DNA from: an uncultured Lachnospiraceae bacterium
GTDB taxonomy: Bacteria; Bacillota; Clostridia; Lachnospirales; Lachnospiraceae
Length of the DNA stretch: 64,000 nt
Assembly (NCBI GenBank): GCA_910586315.1
Contig: CAJUIP010000002.1
Location: forward strand, 1-64,000
Direction: 5' to 3'
This document shows, one piece after another, positions 45,285 through 52,796 of the stretch. Below the pieces are notes generated by a model. That model saw only the letters and a list, made by a program, of their open reading frames with translations, ran no database searches and had not been told where the DNA came from. A program made the position numbers and the translations under genes. The stretch's first letter is position 1. Every line of letters begins with the position of its first letter.

Positions 45285-46010
45285 TCAGCCCTCCTGTGTC
45301 TTTCCATCCAGCATTCTCGCTATCAGCATGGTTCCAAAAATCGGCCCCACGAACTTAAAGATAATAGAAATTCCTCCGATGGCTGTCACTGCCGGCAGCT
45401 TTGAAACCAGGTTTCCGATTACTGCCAGAACAAGAGCAATTCCTCCAAGCTTCCAGTTTTTCATGGCAAACTGGGCAAAAATGGCGCCGAACAGTGCCGG
45501 AAGCAGGTAATTTAAAACGGAAATGGCTTTCTCCGGAAGCACAGTCATTACTGAAGCGCCTCCGACGGCCGCAAACGTGATCATCGCGGTGGAAATCACC
45601 ACAGAGACAGCAATTCCGATAATCGCAATCAGATTTCCCTCTTCCGTTCCCGGCTCCACGCCGGCTCCCTGCTGGGCAGAGGCCAGGGCGGGAAGACGTA
45701 AATTTGAGGTGTTTCCTGAAAGCATCGTCATGAAAAGCCCCGGAAGGCCAATGATCGGGTAAAAGGTAAATGGTTCCACAAACCAGTTGATAAACAATCC
45801 GGTCATTGCTCTCGCAAATGCCGCCGGCAGAATCATGCTGAAACTGGGAGTGATTCCGAAAATAAAGGACAGTACAAAAATGGGCGCCCAGGACAGGGCA
45901 GCTCCCAGTATATCGGTAAACATACCCCAGCGGTAAATTCCAGGCATAAATTCTTTATTATAAATATTTTTTACTGTTTCGCTGCTTACAGCCGTTCTCT
46001 GCTCATCCAT
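45285..46010 (-). CDS. Polytopic membrane protein, probable transporter partner
   Basis: The 241-aa protein has about five or six hydrophobic segments; I do not recognise the family with certainty. The N-terminal cytoplasmic part (about 1-30) is polar; segments around ILGAALSWAPIFVLSFIFGI, PAAFARAMTGLFINWFV, LIAIIGIAVSVVISTAMITFAAVG, AISVLNYLLPALFGAIFAQFAM and GIALVLAVIGNLVSKL follow. It lies 29 bases after a DUF5058-type membrane gene and 3 bases before the M24 peptidase gene, so the two membrane proteins likely form one transporter for the substrate of the peptidases. That role is inferred from context only. Confidence 0.65.
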   Translation of the reverse strand: MDEQRTAVSSETVKNIYNKEFMPGIYRWGMFTDILGAALSWAPIFVLSFIFGITPSFSMILPAAFARAMTGLFINWFVEPFTFYPIIGLPGLFMTMLSGNTSNLRLPALASAQQGAGVEPGTEEGNLIAIIGIAVSVVISTAMITFAAVGGASVMTVLPEKAISVLNYLLPALFGAIFAQFAMKNWKLGGIALVLAVIGNLVSKLPAVTAIGGISIIFKFVGPIFGTMLIARMLDGKTQEG

Positions 46011-46039
46011 ACGTTTTTCTCCTTGTTATTCTGAGGTCT

Positions 46040-46756
46040 TTAAGCGATAAAGGGGATTGACACCAGCATACCTATAAACATGCCGATGGTAAGGGCCCAT
46101 TCTTTCAGCCACTTCACTCCTGTTTTTGCGGACATCTTAGTGGTAATCACCATCACCGCGAATCCCACCACACAGCAGAGGCCGTCCACGTTAAAGGTTT
46201 CAAACATCGTTGTTTTAATCACCTTATCCACGCACATATATCCGAAGCAGGCCTGAGAAGCGCCAAGGGCAATTACGGATACCATCTTCTGGCTGCCTCC
46301 CGAAATCAGCTGGTTAATCTTGTCAAAGCGTTTTGAGAATACAGTTGTCACTATGACCCATCCCATGGAACAGATGGTCGTAACCCAGACTGCATTGGCA
46401 AAAGCAATCGGCGTCATGTGCTGAAGGTCGGTTCCCGCAAACTGGGCGCCAAAGGTTGCCGACGTAAGTTCATATTGAATCGCACCGATAAAAGTGTTAC
46501 GAAGCCAGCTGAACGGAGTTCCCAGAGCCATTACCAAGGCCAGGGTTCCTACTGCAACAACAACGGAAGGACCGATGGAGGTAACTGCACTGTTTCGCAC
46601 CGCATGCCGGATCTGCGTATCCGTGATGCCAATTTTTTTCGCAGTTGTCAGACCGCGTTTCACAAACAAAACCGCCTGAAATGCAATTACAATAATCGGC
46701 AGCGCACATGCAATCCACATCTGAGGACTGTTTGCAATTTCCATATAATCATTCAT
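46040..46756 (-). CDS. DUF5058-family polytopic membrane protein
   Basis: The protein is 238 aa from the ATG at 46756, chosen because AGGGGG lies 9 bases upstream; an in-frame ATG 48 bases earlier reads through that site. The start MNDYMEIANSPQMWIACALPIIVIAFQAVLFVKRGL and the segment IRHAVRNSAVTSIGPSVVVAVGTLALVMALGTPFSWLRNTFIGAIQYELTSA agree with DUF5058 proteins, a family of unknown function usually found beside peptidases. About six helices are predicted. With its downstream neighbour it probably makes a two-part carrier. Family recall is from memory and not checked. Confidence 0.7.
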   Translation of the reverse strand: MNDYMEIANSPQMWIACALPIIVIAFQAVLFVKRGLTTAKKIGITDTQIRHAVRNSAVTSIGPSVVVAVGTLALVMALGTPFSWLRNTFIGAIQYELTSATFGAQFAGTDLQHMTPIAFANAVWVTTICSMGWVIVTTVFSKRFDKINQLISGGSQKMVSVIALGASQACFGYMCVDKVIKTTMFETFNVDGLCCVVGFAVMVITTKMSAKTGVKWLKEWALTIGMFIGMLVSIPFIA

Positions 46757-46770
46757 CTTATTTTCCCCCT

Positions 46771-47618
46771 TTAGTATTGGTCGTAGATCTGCGTCATCAT
46801 CCACTTTGCGTCTTCTCTTGTAATTCCCTTTCCGCTCGGGAACTTGTTCATCGCGTTCTGGTTCAGGAATATGTCGTCAATCACTTTTTTCTCTGTCATC
46901 TGTTCTCTGGTGATTCCTCTCTCTTTCAGAGAAGGGATTCCCACCTTTTTCGCCAGCATACGGTACTGGTCATGCTCTCGTTGGCATGGGCCATGGCGTC
47001 AAACGCAGTGGTTGCCGTAATGAATGTGGGCATCGTGGTCAGAAACTCCGGATCCTGGACTGCTAACTTCGGGGTATATTCGATGATATCCTTTAAATGC
47101 AGCTCTGTATCATGAACCACTCCCGTAAGGCGGATTTCGCTTCCCGTTCCGGATGTGGTCGGAATCGCAATCAGCGGAATATCCTGTCTGTGCTTATGTA
47201 CGGCCTGGAAACCGGCGGCCGTGTCGCCTCCCGAGAGCCTTGCCGGGCGCTGAATCATATAGTCACGGATCGTTCCTTTGTTACTGGCTACCACTCCGGC
47301 CCCTTTGGCAGTGTTCAGGGTGCTTCCGCCACCCACGGCCACGATGGCGTCACAATGATTCTCCAGAATGATGTTTCCCAGCTCATCCACGATGTAGTCC
47401 GGTGCATCCCGCTCCACTTTGTCATAGCACATACATTCCAGCTGCTGGGCCTTAAGAGCCTCCAGTACCCGATCGCTTAAGCCGGCTTCTTTTACTCCCG
47501 GACCGTAAACCACCATGACTTTCCGGATTCCGTACTGATGCTTCAGCCTGGAAGCCATTTCCCTTACTGCTCCCCGTCCTGCCAGCACAGGGACCTCCTG
47601 TGTCATCTCATAAATCAT
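46771..47618 (-). pseudogene. Iron-containing alcohol dehydrogenase remnant (internal deletion and frameshift)
   Basis: The first 200 residues are a good iron-ADH N-terminus: the NAD-binding VAVGGGSTLNTAKG, IPTTSGTGSE and the metal region TAFDAMAHANES. After AHANESMTS the frame shifts to WRKRWESLL and stops. The normal C-terminal end (MLAKKVGIPSLKERGITREQM...) resumes in another frame, with roughly 110-150 residues missing in between, including later metal-binding His residues. A full member has about 385 aa. The start has an AAAGGAG site. It is the first gene of the transporter/peptidase cluster, so the locus has lost its oxidoreductase. A sequencing error could explain a frameshift; it could not explain the deletion. 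Confidence 0.8.
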
Positions 47619-47693
47619 AAGCTTTCTCCTTTTTGCAGACGTTTCACTTTAGTGTTCTGACTACATTATATCTGGCTAAACTCCGCAGGATAG

Positions 47694-47769
47694 TCGTTCA
47701 TCTGCAAGGCGGATTTTTGACGGCGTAGCGGTGGCTACGGCTAGAAAATCCAACGCAGCAGATGGGCGA
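47694..47769. repeat. Imperfect palindromic repeat element (dispersed family, long form)
   Basis: TCGTTCATCTGC pairs with GCAGATGGGCGA, and the centre CGTAGC-GGTG-GCTACG closes the hairpin; the intermediate AAAATCC/GGATTTTT also pairs. A shorter relative occurs at 55887-55951 and shares the downstream AAGGAGGTTTGGCAGAATA-like flank. It occupies the 400-base gap between the iron-ADH remnant and the LysR gene; apart from the LysR ribosome site I see no other feature in that gap. Confidence 0.5.
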
Positions 47770-48020
47770 GTAGACAAGGAGGTTTGGCAGAATATAATGC
47801 AGACAGTACACTGGGTCAGTAAAAAGCGGCGCCAGCTGATTACTTCTATTTCTGGTATACCATGGCGGATAAAAATTGTAAAATAGGGAAACCGGAGGCA
47901 GATATGAAAAAAATCTATAATGGAAATTCCCGATGATTTGTATTATGATATTTGTATTATGATAATAGCAGACATGTACAGCCACTCCATGTAAGAACAA
48001 AAGAGGAGGCCGCTTTTATA

Positions 48021-48962
48021 ATGAAAATAGAGGTTTTACAATACTTTACAGTTTTAGCTGAGTCTCGTTCCATCAGCGAAGCGGCTCAGAAATTATATAT
48101 CGCCCAGCCCAGCCTGACAAAATCTCTCCAAATGTTTGAAGAAGAACTGGGATTTCGTCTGTTTGAACGGAGCCGGGGCGGAATTACACTGACACCGGAA
48201 GGAAAGAAAATTCTTCCTCAGGCAAAGAAAATGGTAGAATACTATGAAAGCTGGCTGGAGCTGGGACATCAGAATACGCTTTCGCTGATTGACATTTTTG
48301 TGGGCCGTTCTTTTGCAGATTTTCTGCTTCCTCATATTTTGGTGGAGTTCAGCCAGAAATATCCTGATCTCCCTGTTAATTATGTCATTTCCGTTAAACC
48401 AGGGGAACATATTTCCCGCAGCATCTAGAAACCGTCCATCGCACTGCTTTCCTGCAACGACCAGGAGCTCCAGGTCTACACAAAAGTTCAGGGAAACCCG
48501 CCGGTTATTCTTACCCGCGGAGAATCCCGCTGTCTTGTAAGCAGCACAAACGCTCTTTCCAGGAAACCATTTCTGGAAATGCAGGATGTGGAAGACATGT
48601 TTCTGGTTTTGCCCGGCACAAGGATGGATGCGAGCAATATTCCCTCCGTGGGTTCTGATATCAGCGCGGAAATTTTATGCACAATCCGTCCGGACAGGCG
48701 AATCTTTATAGGTGCCTTATCCAATGTCATTTCCCAGGCTGCAGAAAATCCGCAGACTTTTGCCCTTTCCTTTTCCCCGACTCTCCGCCGTTATGAAAGA
48801 GTCCGGAATGGAGAGCTAACCGCTGTTCCCTTTAAGGGACATACACTGGAAACAAGCCTCTGCCTGTTTTACTCTAAAAAAGCCGCCCGTCAGCATCCCC
48901 AGATGATGGAACTGATCTCTGCAATCCGCCGTTCCTATAAGCAGTTTGAGGACGGACTTTGA
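48021..48962 (+). pseudogene. LysR-family regulator interrupted by an in-frame TAG
   Basis: From the ATG at 48021 (AGGAGG at 48004-48009) the frame encodes 135 residues, stops at TAG 48426-48428, and continues in the same frame to 48962. The total of 313 codons is the normal LysR length. The N-terminal helix-turn-helix is typical (YFTVLAESRSISEAAQKLYIAQPSLTKSLQMFEEELGFRLFERS). The part after the stop is a normal effector domain with no further stops. It is divergent from the iron-ADH/transporter/peptidase cluster and probably was its regulator. A single substitution (for example CAG to TAG) suffices to explain it, so the event may be recent. Confidence 0.8.
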
Positions 48963-49018
48963 AAAAAGGAGGGCATATTCGTCAGAATCATACATACCCT
49001 GGCGAGCGGGGTGGGATA

Positions 49019-49468
49019 TCAAAGCGAGCTTATTTTTAATCCGAGCTGATATATTTCATCAATTTTTTCCTGTTGCTTTTTTAGCAAATCCTCTAAAGAA
49101 TCCACCTCACATACAGAAATCTTAGCAATTATTTCTATTTCCATATGGCCAAAGTAATGCTCTATAGAATCTAATATTCTCTGATTTTCAGTTTCTGTCT
49201 TCCCGGCTCGTACGCTAATGGCTATTCCTTTTGCACCAGAAGATTGAAATTTCCTGTTTGGGTTTGTATTTCCATAAGGAGTATTCCTGTCAAAAAAAGT
49301 CTTTAATTGTCCCGTTACATCCCCCCAATACGATGGTGTTACTATCAAGACGAGGTCTGCTGTCAAAATATTTAATACCATTTGTTCCACATCATCGTTC
49401 TGAATACACTTGCCGTCAATATAGCTTCCATTCTCACGCGGACTTCCAATTATGCAAACTGCTTTCAT
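49019..49468 (-). CDS. NADPH-dependent FMN reductase-like flavoprotein, internally shortened
   Basis: The 149-aa flavodoxin-fold protein keeps the first strand and start of the FMN phosphate loop (KAVCIIGSPRENGS) and the later parts (DLVLIVTPSYWGDVTGQLKTFFDRN, GIAISVRAGKTET). Between GSPRENGS and CIQNDDVEQM about 40 residues normally present (helix 1, strand 2 and the CxxCxxC-like stretch) are missing, without loss of frame. Relatives are about 190 aa. The protein may be unable to bind FMN properly. No stop or frameshift is seen. Its neighbours, a LysR pseudogene and an Rpn-type nuclease, also mark a region of gene loss. Confidence 0.65.
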   Translation of the reverse strand: MKAVCIIGSPRENGSYIDGKCIQNDDVEQMVLNILTADLVLIVTPSYWGDVTGQLKTFFDRNTPYGNTNPNRKFQSSGAKGIAISVRAGKTETENQRILDSIEHYFGHMEIEIIAKISVCEVDSLEDLLKKQQEKIDEIYQLGLKISSL

Positions 49469-49690
49469 TGCATATTTCCCCCTTTAGAGCATGTCTGAAA
49501 ATTCATTCCCCGCAGTTTTATCCCCTTTTCATCTCTCGCCATCTGGCCGGAAATAAATTCTCTCCACAACTTCTCATTTTCTTATCCGCTGTACAGGCCT
49601 CCAAGGTATGTTTCAAAAAGTTTTCTGAAAAAACGGCAGGAATCCCTGTGAGAATATCTGAAGTGAAACAGGTGCATGGCTTTTCTGATT

Positions 49691-50710
49691 CTATATATTC
49701 AGGTTGGCCTTCTGCTTGAATTCGTCTATACTTTCAGATTTGGCAGCCATATAAAGCCAGCTTTGCAGTACTTTTGTCTCATTCTGAGACAGAATAAACT
49801 TCTGCAGTTCCTCTGCAACCGTACCCAATGCCCCTAGAAGATCAAGGACAGCCTCTGCCCTTCCTTCTACCCTTCCTTCTTCTCTCCCCTCTGCTTTCCC
49901 GTCTTCAATTAATTCATCAATCGCCAGACACATTTCGAACTCCTCCTCTCCCTTTTCCTCCAGTATCCGCATCAGCCGTTTTTGTTCCCCCATCATGACC
50001 ATGGCCGCTGTCAGCTCCACGTGGTCCATCTGCATCAGCTCTTTTCGGTTCTCTCTTACATACTGATACAGTTTTTTCTTGTCCTTTCTACATTTTAGCA
50101 TATCAAAAATTTGCTGTAAACAACTGGTAAACACATTCGTATTTTCCACATTTCCTGCATCGACCAGATTCATTTTATAATTTGGAAGATATGTCTCCAG
50201 TTCTTTCCTCCAGGCTCCTTCTTCGTTCCATCCCATCATCTCATACAGGCTCCTGCTTCCATCCCACTCTCCTCCAAAGTAAAATACAATGGTAATCACC
50301 GGGGTCAGACGGTCTTCCTTGGTAATACCGGATAAAAATTCTTCTCCCTTTCGAAGTTCTCCTCTCTTCCTGTGGCTCTTTTCCATTTCCTGAACCTGTC
50401 TCACATATTCCAGGGCATCATACAGCATATTTCGTACCGGCATGGCATAATGTACCCTGCTTTGGTTTTCCTCAGCAAAGATCACCGAATACATCCCCAT
50501 ATCCGCTTTCATCTGGATATCCCTTCTGCGCTCCAGAGCGCGTACTTTTCCAGAGGCCGCCTCATATAAAATTCCAGGTTGTCCGGAAATACACTCCAGT
50601 CCTTCCGGTTTCAGGACCTGTTTTCCATGATACACAATTCCATTGACAAAATCCGCAAAAATTTCTTTTCGTCGCATCATCTGATTCATCGCCACATCGG
50701 CTTTTCCCAT
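49691..50710 (-). CDS. Rpn-family PD-(D/E)XK nuclease (transposase-like)
   Basis: The 339-aa protein resembles the Rpn/YhgA-like recombination-promoting nucleases common and multi-copy in Lachnospiraceae. The N-terminal region (QMMRRKEIFADFVNGIVYHGKQVLKPEGLE...RRRDIQMKADMGMYSVIFAEENQSRVHYAMPVRNMLYDALEYVRQ) fits the nuclease fold with the D...E-X-K-like residues. The stretch TPVITIVFYFGGEWDGSRSLYEMM is also family-typical. Glu/Gly/Arg-rich repeats follow near residue 270 (EGREEGRVEGRAE), a region known to vary in length. It stands alone without inverted repeats nearby that I could identify. Confidence 0.8.
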   Translation of the reverse strand: MGKADVAMNQMMRRKEIFADFVNGIVYHGKQVLKPEGLECISGQPGILYEAASGKVRALERRRDIQMKADMGMYSVIFAEENQSRVHYAMPVRNMLYDALEYVRQVQEMEKSHRKRGELRKGEEFLSGITKEDRLTPVITIVFYFGGEWDGSRSLYEMMGWNEEGAWRKELETYLPNYKMNLVDAGNVENTNVFTSCLQQIFDMLKCRKDKKKLYQYVRENRKELMQMDHVELTAAMVMMGEQKRLMRILEEKGEEEFEMCLAIDELIEDGKAEGREEGRVEGRAEAVLDLLGALGTVAEELQKFILSQNETKVLQSWLYMAAKSESIDEFKQKANLNI

Positions 50711-51062
50711 GCAATCCCTCCCGTTTAAAAATTATATTTTTACAAAATCAGGAATTCTGCGGCGCACGCCGCCAGAAACATGACGCTTATATGCATCACA
50801 AGATAAAAAGGCAATACCGCTCGCGGTATAGAATAAGGAGAACTCCTTGGTAAAAAGAATACCATATTCCCGGCAAAATAACAAGCAGTTTTCGGAAAAG
50901 CCTGAGATTGAAATAACAGTAGTTTCAGTTCACGGAGCAGGTGGCGCTTGATCTGTTGGAAGGCAAGCAGCAGAGAGTATAAATCAGATGAAAAGAACAT
51001 CGCAATACCCATTCTGCGATGAAAGCGTAAGCCTACAGGTCAGGATTGAGACATTGAAATGT
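50711..51062. other. Gap without a recognisable gene
   Basis: A weak minus-strand frame at 50740-51012 has no ribosome site and no recognisable sequence. A perfect 7-bp palindrome (ATACCGC-TC-GCGGTAT, 50814-50829) is present. Nothing else is evident. Confidence 0.4.
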
Positions 51063-51341
51063 CCCTCCACTCCTCCGGGCGGCAGCCTCTGGCCCGCCTT
51101 CGGCGTCCCAGCGGCTGTGGGGTTTTCGCCTTATAGCATCTTCCAGAAACTGGCTCCCTCCACTCCTCCGGGCGGCAGCCTCTGGCCCGCCTTCGGCGTC
51201 CCTGCGGCTGTGGGGCTTTCGCCTTATAGCATCTTCCAGAGACTGGCTCCCTCCACTCCGCCGGGCGGCAGCCTCTGGCCCGCCTTCGGCGTCCCAGCGG
51301 CTGTGGGGCTTTCGCCCCATAGCATCTTCCAGAAACAGGCG
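51063..51341. repeat. Three tandem copies of a 93-bp GC-rich unit
   Basis: Near-identical copies begin at 51063, 51156 and 51249, each starting CCCTCCACTCCTCCGGGCGG and ending in CTTCCAGAAACTGG-like sequence. Frames that cross the repeat translate to repetitive peptides on both strands, with no sign of real coding. Confidence 0.85.
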
Positions 51342-51375
51342 CACGGGAAAGCAAGCTTTCCCGTGCGCCTGTTTC
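51332..51375 (-). repeat. Perfect 21-bp palindrome after spoIVB
   Basis: GAAACAGGCGCACGGGAAAGC and its exact complement are separated by two bases. It lies 18 bases after the spoIVB stop and overlaps the end of the 93-bp repeat. No T run follows on the minus strand, so it may slow RNA decay rather than end transcription; role uncertain. Confidence 0.7.
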
Positions 51376-51393
51376 TTCCATCTGCTGCCCGGC

Positions 51394-52671
51394 TCAATGC
51401 GAGAGCATATTTTCAATAAATATCCCGTATCCTTTTGTGGAGTCTTGGATGAAGACGTGTGTTACGGCTCCGATTAATTTCCCATCCTGGATAATCGGGC
51501 TGCCGCTCATTCCCTGTACGATTCCTCCGGTGAGCTGTAGTAGTTCTTCGTCTGTTACCTGAATCACCATCCCTTTATTTTTCTGAAGACTTGAGTAATC
51601 CACTTTCTGAATTTCAATTTCATAGTCTTTCACCTCCCCTGATACATCGCTTCTGATAAATGCCTGACCTTTGTGGACGTCCTGGCGGAACCCTACTGGA
51701 ATGGCCTGGGACTGAATGGCTTCCTTGAATTTTTCATTGACGGTTCCAAAAATTCCTTCGTCCGTATTGGCTGCCACCTCTCCCAGCTTTGTTCCTTTTC
51801 CATAATAGATCACTCCGGACATTACTCCGGGTTTTCCGGACGCGCCTTTCTCTATCCCAAGAATCTGTGTCTCATACAGCTCCCCGTCCTCAATGTCCAC
51901 TAACATCCCCGTGTCACTGTCGCTGATTCCATGGCCCAGGGCGCCGAAGGAGCCGTTTAAATCCACGTACGTTACCGTACCGATTCCCTGGGTATCGTCC
52001 CGGACCCAGGCGCCAAGCTTATAGGTGCCGTCTTCCGCATGGACGGGGTTTAAGTCAATTTTCATAATCTCCCCGCCTCTTCGCACTTCAAGCTGCACGG
52101 CGTTCCCATTGCAGGCGTTAACCGCTGATATTAAATCGTTTTTGTCGTTCATCTCCTGGCCGTTGACCTTTTCAATATAGTCTCCGGACTTCAGTATTCC
52201 AAATGCCGGCTCCACCACGTTTCCGGCATCGTTTACAATCTCACCCGTTCCGATTACCATAATCCCTTTGGATTTCAGATAGATTCCCACCGGGGTTCCA
52301 CAGGGGACGGCATACATGCCATCCACCACATCCACCTGAATGTCCTTCATGCGGATGATTCCGAAAAGCTTCATTCCCACCTGATAGCTTCCCTCGGATG
52401 CCCCATACATAGAAACCGGCTCCGCCGCTTGGAGACGGACCTTTCCCGCGGGGATATTGGATGCATTTCCCAGAACCACCTCTTCGCTTTCGCTCTCTAA
52501 CGTCACTCCGGGCGGAAGGGAAAAATGGAAAATTTCCTCTTCACTTACCACAAGATTCAAACGGTCCGGCACTGCATGCTGCATATAGATCCATGCAAGC
52601 GCGCCTGTGAAAAACAGAGAAACCCAGAAAATGCCGACTAGTATCTTATGCAGCCTTTCCTTTCTTGTCAC
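51394..52671 (-). CDS. spoIVB: SpoIVB serine peptidase (S55)
   Basis: The 425-aa sporulation signalling protease is made in the forespore and triggers sigma-K activation or late engulfment signalling. An N-terminal membrane anchor (about 10-32), a PDZ domain (about 125-210) and the S55 catalytic domain are in order. Catalytic residues: His in GALGHGISDSDTG (about 240) and Ser in VQGMSGSPIIQDGKLIGAVTH (about 389). The start is GTG with a GAGGAGG site. A terminator separates it from recN, as expected for a gene with its own sporulation promoter. In most Clostridia spo0A follows; here a palindrome and 93-bp repeats follow instead. Confidence 0.95.
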   Translation of the reverse strand: MTRKERLHKILVGIFWVSLFFTGALAWIYMQHAVPDRLNLVVSEEEIFHFSLPPGVTLESESEEVVLGNASNIPAGKVRLQAAEPVSMYGASEGSYQVGMKLFGIIRMKDIQVDVVDGMYAVPCGTPVGIYLKSKGIMVIGTGEIVNDAGNVVEPAFGILKSGDYIEKVNGQEMNDKNDLISAVNACNGNAVQLEVRRGGEIMKIDLNPVHAEDGTYKLGAWVRDDTQGIGTVTYVDLNGSFGALGHGISDSDTGMLVDIEDGELYETQILGIEKGASGKPGVMSGVIYYGKGTKLGEVAANTDEGIFGTVNEKFKEAIQSQAIPVGFRQDVHKGQAFIRSDVSGEVKDYEIEIQKVDYSSLQKNKGMVIQVTDEELLQLTGGIVQGMSGSPIIQDGKLIGAVTHVFIQDSTKGYGIFIENMLSH

Positions 52672-52730
52672 GGCAAAACCTCCTCATCTATATTGATTCT
52701 GCCCTGTTTTTGTCCGCTTGATTCTTCCAC

Positions 52731-52765
52731 AAAAAAACGGAGAGGGCAGTGATTAGCTCCTCTCC
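52731..52765 (-). terminator. Terminator between recN and spoIVB
   Basis: On the minus strand GGAGAGG pairs with CCTCTCC around a 13-base loop, followed by GTTTTTTT. It ends the nusB-to-recN transcript, so spoIVB needs a separate promoter. Confidence 0.8.
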
Positions 52766-52796
52766 TAGTATGTGACCATTTTCTTTTTTCACCCTG

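Noticed and set aside
50740..51012. 90-aa minus-strand frame
   Set aside because: No ribosome site, no recognisable sequence, and it lies among small palindromes and repeats.
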